A DNA stretch of 9,615 nucleotides, taken from NCBI GenBank assembly GCA_028688535.1, contig JAQTXY010000045.1, positions 1-9,615 of the forward strand, in the 5' to 3' direction. The notes under the pieces were generated by a model, which was not told where the DNA came from, made no database searches, and saw only the letters and a program-made list of their open reading frames with translations. Both the position numbers and the translations under genes were made by a program. Source of the stretch: Methanothrix sp. (GTDB lineage: Archaea > Halobacteriota > Methanosarcinia > Methanotrichales > Methanotrichaceae). Below, one piece after another: positions 1-5,663 of the stretch (position 1 is the stretch's first letter; each line of letters starts with the position of its first letter).

Positions 1-356
1 TATACGATTCAAAAGAATTCTGGGGGCTGCAGGACATGAGACGCATCTTTCCCCTGCGCCTGGATGATGATCATAGGACGCATATCTTTAACTCCGCCGA
101 GACCTGCCTGCTGGACCAGATGCCCGAGATCATCGCCATCGACCTGGATGGTGTGGCCCTGGACGCACGGGGGAGGATGCAAGAGTATGCCTATGAGATG
201 ACAAAGGCCTATAGAAAAGCCATTGATCTGACCGAGAAGGGGATCGATACCCTACACAGAGATCTGGAAATCCTCAAGGAGTCCATCCGGCCACTGACCC
301 TGGGAGGCATAACCCACGGCCACTTCCAGAAGGGGCTGAAGGATGAGATCTCTTAG
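1..356 (+). CDS. Peptidase U32 family protein, C-terminal fragment (5' end outside window)
   Basis: The frame is open from the window edge (first full codon at position 3) to a TAG at 354-356, so the ATG at 36 is probably internal. The visible 117 residues read YDSKEFWGLQDMRRIFPLRL, then a segment with RTHIFNSAETCLLDQMPEI, then DLDGVALDARGRMQEYAYEM, and end with GGITHGHFQKGL. In peptidase U32 (collagenase-like) proteins a comparable segment carries an RTH..NS..LC..D..PE motif, a DARGR turn and a terminal GG.T.GHF..G motif, so this looks like the end of that family. Characterised U32 members include collagenase-like proteases and RNA-modification factors such as RlhA and TrhP; which role applies here cannot be told from this fragment. 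Its stop lies 17 bases from the stop of the convergent Dabb gene. The family call is by motif recognition only. Confidence 0.8.
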   Translation, partial: YDSKEFWGLQDMRRIFPLRLDDDHRTHIFNSAETCLLDQMPEIIAIDLDGVALDARGRMQEYAYEMTKAYRKAIDLTEKGIDTLHRDLEILKESIRPLTLGGITHGHFQKGLKDEIS

Positions 357-373
357 GGCAGTGCAATTATGTA

Positions 374-676
374 TCATAGGACATAATCCACTACTGCTCG
401 GCTCTGGCACACTTTACCGACAAAGTTTGCCACCAAAACATGCTCAGGGTGCTTCTGATAGCTTAAAAGAGCCTCTTTGCTCTCAAACTCAGAGACCAAG
501 ACCATATCGTAGGCCACGCCCGTCTCGATAGAGTTGATACCCACCTCGAAGAACTTTATCTCCTTGATTTGGGCAGGCAGAGCCTCCAACTTTTCTTGCA
601 GCACCTTGATATTTGTCGGCCTGTCACTTCCCTCTGCCCGTTCCATGAGCTTGAACATAACGATATGCTTGAGCAC
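374..676 (-). CDS. Dabb (stress-responsive alpha/beta barrel) domain protein
   Basis: A 100-aa protein that fills one Dabb domain. It begins MLKHIVMFKL, the usual first strand of the family, and has the characteristic C-terminal pattern HPEHVLVANF followed by SRAVVDYVL. Dabb proteins form dimeric ferredoxin-like alpha+beta barrels; members are stress-induced plant proteins and small enzymes such as polyketide cyclases, and most archaeal ones have no known substrate. The longest frame begins at a TTG at 682, but I prefer the GTG at 676-674: GAGGT lies about 7 bases upstream of it, and the protein then starts at the point where family members normally do. A TATAAA box lies about 37 bases upstream. 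The gene is convergent with the U32 gene and has no obvious operon partner. The family is clear; the biochemical function is unknown. Confidence 0.88.
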   Translation of the reverse strand: MLKHIVMFKLMERAEGSDRPTNIKVLQEKLEALPAQIKEIKFFEVGINSIETGVAYDMVLVSEFESKEALLSYQKHPEHVLVANFVGKVCQSRAVVDYVL

Positions 677-708
677 ACCCAAAACCTCTGGCGACTATTC
701 ATGCCCCA

Positions 709-718
709 AGTTTATAAT
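709..718 (-). promoter_or_regulatory. TATA box of the Dabb gene
   Basis: On the minus strand the bases read ATTATAAACT. The TATAAA core is about 37 bases from the GTG at 676. With the usual archaeal spacing of about 25 bases to the start site, the leader would be about 10 bases long and just hold the GAGGT ribosome-binding site. Assigned by position and match only. Confidence 0.45.
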
Positions 719-832
719 GGTTTTGAATAAGGAGGGAGGCAAAAGTCAGCCTGGTGTAGAGGGAAAAATGGACAGTCGACTTTCGCCAGTACACTATACG
801 TCAATCGCCGTATTTAAGGATTTCCATTGAGA

Positions 833-1753
833 TTAAGGTACATACTTCCACAGTCTATTGGCTCTCGCAACTGCATATAGCTGTCCACCGCCTGCATAGA
901 TCATGTTCAGTGGAGTATTCAGTCCAGTGGTATCAATCTGTGTCCAGACTTCCGGCTGACCCTCCCATCGCCATATCTGTTTCCCGTCACCCGACAGACC
1001 ATAGAGGTTTTCCTTTGATCCATATCCCGTTCCTTTGCCGATGAGGTCAATTGCCCACATCTTCCCGGGACCGCCAATGGCCTCCCATGTGTCACCATTC
1101 ACGTAACGGTAAATATCTCCATGGACAGGATCAGTAGCAAAGAGAGAATTTGTTCCGGCATACATTAGGGCAGCAGGTCCGCCAATCTTATTCCACGTCC
1201 AGTCCCCCAAGCCTTCGGGATACCTCCAGAGGCTCTTTCCGTCTGTGGCTATTTTGTAGAGGAAGCCATACATATCATTCCAGCAATCTTGGCATCCACC
1301 GGCTACAAATGTCTTACCGGCATCACCAATCTTCGTAAAACCTCTGCCCGAAAATTCATAGATATCTCCATTGGGAGGCTTGGTGGCATAGAGCTTATTT
1401 CCCCCACCAAAAATCTTTAAAGCACTTCCGCCAGGGATTGCCTCCCAGTTATTAGGGCCTTTATATCGATAGGTCTTCGTTGCATCCAACGACAATTTAT
1501 ATAGACCCTCACCGGTTGACGCGAAATATTTGGCGGGTTCGCTTACCTTTGTCCAGCTATTTGGGGCGCTATCATACCTATACAAGTCTCCTGTTGTCTT
1601 ATCTGTGGCAAAGAGCCTTGAAGTTCCATCCATTAGATTCTGGTCGACAATAACTATGCCTACTTCCTTATCCCAGAGCCGATCCCATCTTGCTTGAGAC
1701 CCAAAGGACAAAAACACGAGTCCAACCAAGAAAATGGCAATTAGCCTCTTCAT
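833..1753 (-). CDS. Secreted beta-propeller protein with tectonin-like repeats
   Basis: A 306-aa exported protein. Residues 1-21 form a signal peptide: MKR, a hydrophobic core LIAIFLVGLVFLSF, then a likely cleavage after GSQA. The rest contains seven related units starting near L47, L84, L121, L165, L204, L250 and L292, spaced 37-46 residues. The pattern is L-[FY]-A-T-D...G-D-[IL]-Y-R-Y...W..I-G-G-P, as in LFATDPVHGDIYRY. This resembles tectonin/TECPR-like propeller blades; the last unit (LYAVARANRLWKYVP) is a partial blade that could close the ring. Tectonin-type proteins bind sugars or other ligands, but no ligand can be deduced here. An oddity is a CxxC pair at C154/C157 (GGCQDCWND) between blades. 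I chose the ATG at 1753 because AGGTGG lies about 7 bases upstream and the signal peptide starts there; the in-frame extension to 1789 adds 12 residues with no such support. Confidence 0.82.
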   Translation of the reverse strand: MKRLIAIFLVGLVFLSFGSQARWDRLWDKEVGIVIVDQNLMDGTSRLFATDKTTGDLYRYDSAPNSWTKVSEPAKYFASTGEGLYKLSLDATKTYRYKGPNNWEAIPGGSALKIFGGGNKLYATKPPNGDIYEFSGRGFTKIGDAGKTFVAGGCQDCWNDMYGFLYKIATDGKSLWRYPEGLGDWTWNKIGGPAALMYAGTNSLFATDPVHGDIYRYVNGDTWEAIGGPGKMWAIDLIGKGTGYGSKENLYGLSGDGKQIWRWEGQPEVWTQIDTTGLNTPLNMIYAGGGQLYAVARANRLWKYVP

Positions 1754-1789
1754 GAAGAACCACCTGATAGTAACTACACAGTTAATCAT

Positions 1790-1799
1790 AATAAATATT
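1790..1799 (-). promoter_or_regulatory. Putative TATA element of the secreted propeller gene
   Basis: The minus strand reads AATATTTATT here, centred about 42 bases before the ATG at 1753. That would give a leader of roughly 16 bases containing the AGGTGG site. It is AT-rich and not a perfect box, and a second candidate (GATATAAAG on the minus strand at 1812-1820) overlaps the psiE promoter. Confidence 0.3.
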
Positions 1800-1812
1800 G
1801 CCCATCAATGAC

Positions 1813-1820
1813 TTTATATC
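1813..1820 (+). promoter_or_regulatory. TATA box of the PsiE-family gene
   Basis: TTTATATC closely matches the methanogen box A consensus TTTATATA. Start-site spacing places transcription near 1845, giving a leader of about 40 bases to the ATG at 1884. The same eight bases occur in the promoter at 5616-5623. Confidence 0.5.
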
Positions 1821-1883
1821 TGAACATACAATATTTTGTCACTCAGTGCATCGAGCCGGACTTTAAAAGAAGGACTAAGATTC

Positions 1884-2294
1884 ATGACATACATTGAAAG
1901 GTTTCAGAATGCTATATTGGCCATCCTGGCATGGACAATGACTCTAGTAACTCTTTTGGTCACGCTGGATGTGATCTATACCCTGGCCAAATACCTGCTA
2001 TTGCCTCCCACGAACCTGCAGATCAACGAACTTTTGAGCTTTTTCGGAAGCATACTACTGGTGCTCATAGGAGTGGAGCTCCTGGAGACTTTCAAGAACT
2101 TTAAGAAAGATAAGACGTTTAATGTTCTGATTGCATTGCTGGTGGCCTTGATTGCAATTTCTAGGAAAGTCATCATAATGGAGATAGAAGGGGACCCAAA
2201 TGAAATGGAGTTGGTCGGAATTTCTGCATTGATAATAGCACTATCTGTTGGATACTACTTGGTAAATAAAAGTGGATCGATAAAAGATAGATAA
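1884..2294 (+). CDS. Phosphate-starvation-inducible PsiE family membrane protein
   Basis: A 136-aa integral membrane protein, the usual length of PsiE. It has four hydrophobic spans at about residues 11-38, 48-69, 82-95 and 108-126. The family signature lies between spans two and three: GVELLETFKNF, then KDKTFNVLIALLVALIAISR with KVIIM following, matching the E..E.......V....L.AL.A..R..I pattern of PsiE/PF06146. The E. coli member is induced by phosphate starvation, but its molecular function is unknown. I chose the ATG at 1884, with GAAGGA about 9 bases upstream; a TTG at 1836 would extend the frame by 16 non-hydrophobic residues without support. The gene stands alone, divergent from the secreted propeller, and nothing nearby links it to phosphate metabolism. 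Confidence 0.87.
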   Translation: MTYIERFQNAILAILAWTMTLVTLLVTLDVIYTLAKYLLLPPTNLQINELLSFFGSILLVLIGVELLETFKNFKKDKTFNVLIALLVALIAISRKVIIMEIEGDPNEMELVGISALIIALSVGYYLVNKSGSIKDR

Positions 2295-2309
2295 TAACGA
2301 TAGCTTTAG

Positions 2310-2321
2310 CTTTGATCAAAG
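2310..2321. repeat. Perfect 12-bp palindrome between convergent genes
   Basis: CTTTGATCAAAG reads identically on both strands. It lies 16 bases after the psiE stop and about 77 bases from the stop of the convergent pentapeptide gene. It has no loop, so it suits a protein-binding site or chance better than an RNA hairpin. Confidence 0.3.
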
Positions 2322-2397
2322 ATGCAGCCGTCTGAAACAGCCAACGCATGGCATTTAGAGCCCACTTCTCCTTTTCTGCCGTACAGCCCGGCAATCC

Positions 2398-3420
2398 TTA
2401 TCTCAGCATCACCCGGCTGAGTGTCACCAGAAAGAGAGCCATGAGCAGCCATCCCAGCAACGTCTCTATCACCGTCAGCACCTCATAACCCTCAATTATG
2501 CTGAAATTCTGGGGAGTCTTTCCCAAAAACTCCATGCTGCTGAAATAGAAAGCATCATTAGGCGATACGATTGATAGCGCTTGTGAATGCGAATTCATGG
2601 CGTCCGGCGTAAGAGCATTTCCTGCCCAGAAGATGCCAGCGAAGAGGAAGATTATAAACAGACTGAGAAGAATGGTATGAGAAGGACGCACTCCATAGCC
2701 GCAGGAGATCCAGGCCAGATAATCGAATAACTTGGGGAAGATCCTATGCGAGAGCGACTGCTTTTCCTTTCGATATTGATAATAGCAATCATCCTGATCC
2801 TCGAACTGCTCTTGGTTCCTGAAGTTTTTAGTGAGCGTCAAGTACACTGAACCATTAAAGGGAATGTGCTCTTTGATGATATTCCAGCGGACGACTATGC
2901 GGCTGAAATTGAAGTCCTTGAGATGGATGCTCGATCCTTCCGAGAAGACTGCATCAGAAAGATTCAATGTGTACACCTTGGCATTGGCCAGGTGGAAATA
3001 TTTATCGAACCTTGCCCGGCCGAAGTCGGCATCATTGAACTTGGCCCGCGAGAAATTGGCATCGATAGCAAAGTGCGATCGAGTGAAATTGGCCTCTCTC
3101 TGAAATTGTGCATCGGAAAAGCCGGCATCCTCCTGAAAGTGAGAACCTGAGAAGTTGGCAGCTTTGGTGAAGGATGTGCCATCAAAGTCCACCAGCCCGC
3201 AGAAGGCAGCGTGATCGAAGAACACATCGCCTTTAATGACCGAGTATTCGATTTTGATTATTGATTTAACGATTCGTTGCTTGGCTTTATTAAATGGCAG
3301 ATCCAGCCGGTGCAGATCCAGGTCGCCATAGATGATTACGTTTTCATACTCTACTGGTTTGCCCTTCTCGATCTTATCCAGGATCTCCTCGGCCTTGATC
3401 ATCAACAGGCTATCGACCAT
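2398..3420 (-). CDS. Pentapeptide-repeat protein fused to a two-helix pore-like membrane domain
   Basis: A 340-aa protein. Residues 1-60 include GDLDL. Residues 66-160 carry pentapeptide-type A(D/N)F repeats, such as KAANFSGSHF, REANFTRSHF, DANFSRAKF and NDADFGRARF, which fold as a right-handed quadrilateral helix. A linker with DDCYYQYRKEK (210-220) leads to TM1 (248-266), a re-entrant-like segment (288-305) and TM2 (313-335), ending LALFLVTLSR-like (MALFLVTLSRVMLR). This order and the TM2 pattern recall the Ion_trans_2 channel domain seen in other pentapeptide-repeat membrane proteins. The expected TxGYGD filter is missing: the position reads SSMEFLGKTP, so potassium selectivity is doubtful. 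The start is uncertain: neither the ATG at 3420 nor the one at 3402 (MIKAEEIL) has a ribosome-binding site. It lies 76 bases downstream of thyA on the same strand and could be read through from it. Its role is unknown. Confidence 0.78.
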   Translation of the reverse strand: MVDSLLMIKAEEILDKIEKGKPVEYENVIIYGDLDLHRLDLPFNKAKQRIVKSIIKIEYSVIKGDVFFDHAAFCGLVDFDGTSFTKAANFSGSHFQEDAGFSDAQFQREANFTRSHFAIDANFSRAKFNDADFGRARFDKYFHLANAKVYTLNLSDAVFSEGSSIHLKDFNFSRIVVRWNIIKEHIPFNGSVYLTLTKNFRNQEQFEDQDDCYYQYRKEKQSLSHRIFPKLFDYLAWISCGYGVRPSHTILLSLFIIFLFAGIFWAGNALTPDAMNSHSQALSIVSPNDAFYFSSMEFLGKTPQNFSIIEGYEVLTVIETLLGWLLMALFLVTLSRVMLR

Positions 3421-3496
3421 AAACGAAGATGAATATCGATAGAAACGGATATGCTTTGCGGTACTTCAATCCTGGACCGTCCTCGGCCAAACAGTA

Positions 3497-4162
3497 TCAA
3501 GTATCCTCCGAATTCCTCCCCAGCAGCATCTTCTCCACATAGTCCCAATCATGCTCGTAGATGTGTGCCGAAGCACTGGTAGTGGAGACTGATCCCGGCT
3601 TTGCGCCTATCTCAAAGCTGACATATTGCAGCAGCCTGGCCAGACCGTAGAGATTGGCAGGATAAGCTCCGGCAAAGTCGTGACTGCGAAAGAAGATGGA
3701 CAGGTGCAGGCGACCATCACGCAGCTTGAAGTCGTCCACAATCATGCAGGGAACCTCATCTTTGCGCGTATCAACTGGCACGATCCAGGTTACAGCTGTT
3801 GCCCGGCGCGTAATGGCCGAAGCCTTGAGCCGAGAGATAACCTGCTCGATCTGATCCAGTTCGGGCATGCCCGGCAGATGCCAGGCGCGAAGGCGCTCTC
3901 CGTAGGTGTACTCAAATCCAGGATTCTCGCCGGATAAAAGCTGCGAGGCATACTCCTCCAGACGTTCCTCATTCCAGGAGTACTGGGCAGGAATCATCTC
4001 ACTGTAGGGGTCCTCCACCACCACCTGCAACGATAGAATTTCCCTTATCCTGGTGCCCCTCTCATCTGTGATCTCCGCCCCCTGCCGCCAGATGAGGTTG
4101 AGCGCCCGAAGCCAGGCATCGGAGATGGTTCTCGCCCGAATAAATCGTCCCAGTCTTGCCAT
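3497..4162 (-). CDS. thyA: Thymidylate synthase, short archaeal ThyA type
   Basis: A 221-aa enzyme expected to convert dUMP to dTMP using a methylene-pterin one-carbon donor. Catalytic features are visible in the ThyA order: an Arg pair R119-R120 (ITRRATAVTW) for phosphate binding; the nucleophile C139 in VPCMIVDDFKLRDG; RS-HD at 159-162 (FFRSHDFAG); N170 in YPANLYGLARL, aligning with the base-recognising Asn of ThyA; and H200/Y202 in SASAHIYEHD, aligning with the His-x-Tyr that contacts the deoxyribose. It is shorter than bacterial ThyA (about 264 aa), as expected for archaeal members. In methanogens the donor is thought to be a methylene-tetrahydromethanopterin-type cofactor rather than folate; that is family knowledge, not seen here. 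AGGAG sits about 6 bases before the ATG at 4162. The gene follows the 51-aa SAP-like ORF by 15 bases, so the two are almost certainly co-transcribed. Confidence 0.88.
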   Translation of the reverse strand: MARLGRFIRARTISDAWLRALNLIWRQGAEITDERGTRIREILSLQVVVEDPYSEMIPAQYSWNEERLEEYASQLLSGENPGFEYTYGERLRAWHLPGMPELDQIEQVISRLKASAITRRATAVTWIVPVDTRKDEVPCMIVDDFKLRDGRLHLSIFFRSHDFAGAYPANLYGLARLLQYVSFEIGAKPGSVSTTSASAHIYEHDWDYVEKMLLGRNSEDT

Positions 4163-4177
4163 GAAAAATCTCCTGAT

Positions 4178-4333
4178 TTATTGCCGCTCGCCCGTCAGCT
4201 CCGCCAGTGCCTCCGGCGGAAATGCCTTGAGGATATCTATTTTCTTGACGCAGCGTGTGCCAATGGCGTATTTTTTGGCAACAGGCTTCAGCTCCCTCAT
4301 ACTATACATCCTGGCGATCTCCTCAATATCCAT
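4178..4333 (-). CDS. Small SAP-like protein encoded directly upstream of thyA
   Basis: A 51-aa ORF starting MDIEEIARMYSMRELKPVAK and ending PEALAELTGERQ, with TAA at 4180-4178. The core MRELKPVAKKYAIG, then CVKKIDILKAF, has the pattern of small SAP/Rho-N/HeH helix-extension-helix domains (xxELKxxAKxxxI.....KxxIL), which often bind nucleic acids; this is a by-eye resemblance. The stop is 15 bases from the thyA ATG, and the thyA ribosome-binding site lies in the gap, so the two are translated from one message. The start is not certain: the ATG at 4333 has GAGGG about 11 bases upstream, while the ATG at 4309 (MYSMRELK) has GAGGAG about 9 bases upstream. The codons look like ordinary coding sequence. 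A role beside thymidylate synthase, regulatory or otherwise, is inference from position only. Confidence 0.6.
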   Translation of the reverse strand: MDIEEIARMYSMRELKPVAKKYAIGTRCVKKIDILKAFPPEALAELTGERQ

Positions 4334-4381
4334 GAGAATTACATCCCTCTACATGATACATTAAGTTTCTTGACGCTATCC

Positions 4382-4391
4382 ATTTATTTCC
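4382..4391 (-). promoter_or_regulatory. Possible TATA element of the SAP-like/thyA unit
   Basis: The minus strand reads GGAAATAAAT, centred about 53 bases upstream of the small ORF's ATG. This would give a leader of about 27 bases. It is a weak match to box A, and no stronger candidate lies between 4334 and 4420. Confidence 0.25.
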
Positions 4392-4420
4392 ATATTAAGA
4401 TCAGCCTCATACAGGAAGGC

Positions 4421-4627
4421 TCATATCAGCTGGGCAGCAAATTGGCCTAACTCCAGACCCAGGCCGCCATAGCTGAATTTAAGGTCAAGGAGACCGTTGT
4501 GGGCCAATAATAATATCAAGATTAATGTGATTTCAAATAATATAAGCAGAGCTAGGAGGATGATTCCCAGACCAGGCGTCTCAAATGCCTCAACAACGAA
4601 GTCCCACAAAGTCCTTCCCACTACCAT
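4421..4627 (-). CDS. Small single-span membrane protein of unknown function
   Basis: A 68-aa protein beginning MVVGRTLWDFVVEAF. Residues 19-43 form one strongly hydrophobic span (LGIILLALLILFEITLILIL and neighbours) containing a single Glu (E32) near its middle. A short C-terminal tail GGLGLELGQFAAQLI follows, which could be a second, amphipathic helix. I chose the ATG at 4627 over the in-frame GTG at 4648 because GGTGGGG lies 4-10 bases upstream. A good TATAAAA box about 40 bases upstream supports real expression. I do not recognise a family. The gene is divergent from the nuclease-fold gene at 4752 and ends 87 bases before the SAP-like/thyA unit on the same strand, so it could be the first gene of that unit. 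Confidence 0.5.
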   Translation of the reverse strand: MVVGRTLWDFVVEAFETPGLGIILLALLILFEITLILILLLAHNGLLDLKFSYGGLGLELGQFAAQLI

Positions 4628-4660
4628 TTCATCCCCACCAGAGCGCACCGCAACGGATTC

Positions 4661-4669
4661 TTTTATAGG
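4661..4669 (-). promoter_or_regulatory. TATA box of the small membrane protein gene
   Basis: The minus strand reads CCTATAAAA, one of the best box A matches in the window. It is centred about 38 bases from the ATG at 4627, which predicts a leader of 10-13 bases carrying the GGTGGGG site. Confidence 0.5.
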
Positions 4670-4718
4670 TTATTAAAGCAGAGGAATGGGTGCGGAGTGA
4701 AAGTAATCAGAGGAAAAG

Positions 4719-4727
4719 ATATTTTTA
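4719..4727 (+). promoter_or_regulatory. Possible TATA element giving a leaderless nuclease mRNA
   Basis: ATATTTTTA-like AT-rich bases centred near 4723, preceded by a purine-rich stretch (AGGAAAAG) that could serve as a BRE. The normal spacing predicts a start site at about 4749, three bases before the ATG. The match to box A is moderate. Confidence 0.3.
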
Positions 4728-4751
4728 GAGATCTGCAGAAAACAATAGACA

Positions 4752-5291
4752 ATGCCCGACTTCGAGTGGGCGCTGGTGAGCGCCCTCAACTCATTCTTTG
4801 AGAAGGATGGCATCGCCGCCATTGCCTACCGGCTTAAGCAATCACGCTTCTCCGGCCAGTTTATAGATATCCTGGTGGACTCCAAGATTCCCGAGTACTA
4901 TCTGGCAATCGAATGCAAAAGCCTGGATGCACGCAAGACAAAATCCCTCTACTTCAAGCAGCACTTCAGCCTGGCCGCTGGAGCGCATCAGATGACGCGG
5001 GAGACGGAGTTCATCACCCGCTCGGGAAGACAGGGTATCTTGGCGGTGGAGCTGCGCTACGGCGCCGGCAAAGCGCGGACGGCGCACCTAGTTCCCTGGG
5101 GGCAGATCTTCCAGAGATACAACGCTGGAGAGACGGGCATATCTCTGCAAGAGATCGAGGTCAATCCGCCACTGGAGAGAAAGGGCGGAGCTTACCGGAT
5201 CTCTCGTTTGGATATAATACGCATCTCCGGTTACTTTGATTTAGCAGGCGTTGGCGACGATCAAGAAGAGGAAACGGCTGCAGAGGAATAA
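4752..5291 (+). CDS. PD-(D/E)XK nuclease-fold protein, Holliday junction resolvase-like
   Basis: A 179-aa protein. Its first 75 residues follow the PD-(D/E)XK order of archaeal Hjc-type resolvases: an N-terminal helix with E5 (FEWALVSALNSFFEKDG); D39 in GQFIDILVDS; E54 and K56 in YYLAIECKSL, the D...ExK catalytic triad; then an amphipathic helix (LYFKQHFSLA). A further strand ILAVELRYG and an LVPW segment match the core end. The last 60 residues (from NAGETGISLQEIEV) are an extra region ending in an acidic tail EEETAAEE. Metal-dependent DNA cleavage is likely from the intact triad; the DNA substrate is not known. An in-frame TAG at 4746-4748 fixes the start at or after the ATG at 4752. There is no ribosome-binding site, and an AT-rich element at about 4719-4727 would start the transcript nearly at the ATG, suggesting a leaderless mRNA. 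Confidence 0.72.
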   Translation: MPDFEWALVSALNSFFEKDGIAAIAYRLKQSRFSGQFIDILVDSKIPEYYLAIECKSLDARKTKSLYFKQHFSLAAGAHQMTRETEFITRSGRQGILAVELRYGAGKARTAHLVPWGQIFQRYNAGETGISLQEIEVNPPLERKGGAYRISRLDIIRISGYFDLAGVGDDQEEETAAEE

Positions 5292-5603
5292 AGAGACCTA
5301 GAGGGCTGCAGCGCTTCTTGCGCCGGTTACCTGCAAACGGCTAATGCATCTTGGGGGGCCATATCAAGCTATAGATGGCTAACTGGAATTTCATCTAATA
5401 CGTTTGTTTTCATATGTCTCAGTTAATAATAGGGATTATAGGAATTTTAGAATTTATGAGGTTAGCCCTTCTCCCGGATTGCTGGATGAATTACATTTTT
5501 TGTGATCTATGAATTGAAAGATATATTAGGATTGCGCAAAAGGAATATCTTTACGCAGTTGCATATTTGTAGCATAATCTTAGCCACAGAACAATCAAAG
5601 TAG
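5292..5603. other. Intergenic region with no gene found
   Basis: No ORF longer than about 14 codons with a plausible ribosome-binding site occurs on either strand. The first 60 bases are GC-rich and include a short GCGC-TTCTT-GCGC stem just after the nuclease gene. From about 5390 the sequence is AT-rich. An imperfect hairpin lies at 5534-5556: arms GCG/CGC then AAAG/CTTT around loop GAATAT. I see no tRNA or known RNA motif. Confidence 0.5.
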
Positions 5604-5636
5604 AGAAATAAACTATTTATATCATTGAGTATTTCT
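5604..5636. promoter_or_regulatory. Inverted repeat bracketing the regulator's TATA box (candidate operator)
   Basis: AGAAATA at 5604-5610 and TATTTCT at 5630-5636 are a perfect 7-bp inverted repeat separated by 19 bases, with the TATA box at 5616-5623 in the middle. A dimeric winged-helix regulator bound here would block TBP/TFB access, so autorepression by the downstream gene is possible. The region is AT-rich, so chance is a real alternative. Confidence 0.35.
5616..5623 (+). promoter_or_regulatory. TATA box of the winged-helix regulator gene
   Basis: TTTATATC, matching methanogen box A except at the last base, lies 44 bases upstream of the ATG at 5664. The predicted start site near 5645 gives a leader of about 19 bases that contains GAGG at 5655-5658. 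Confidence 0.6.
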
Positions 5637-5663
5637 TATATCTAAAAATAGAATGAGGTTATT

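Noticed and set aside
534..830. 98-codon plus-strand frame overlapping the Dabb gene
   Set aside because: It is antisense to a confident Dabb domain, and its translation has no domain-like pattern.
2310..2321. CTTTGATCAAAG palindrome as a terminator hairpin
   Set aside because: It has no loop and no T-run follows, so an RNA hairpin is unlikely; kept only as a low-confidence repeat.
2831..3227. Several plus- and minus-strand frames within the pentapeptide gene
   Set aside because: The repeat periodicity of the real gene keeps other frames open; their translations are low-complexity echoes of the repeats.
4178..5291. Nuclease, small membrane protein, SAP-like protein and ThyA as a defence island
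   Set aside because: The genes are on opposite strands with separate promoters, ThyA looks like an ordinary housekeeping enzyme, and no known defence module or mobile-element marker is present.
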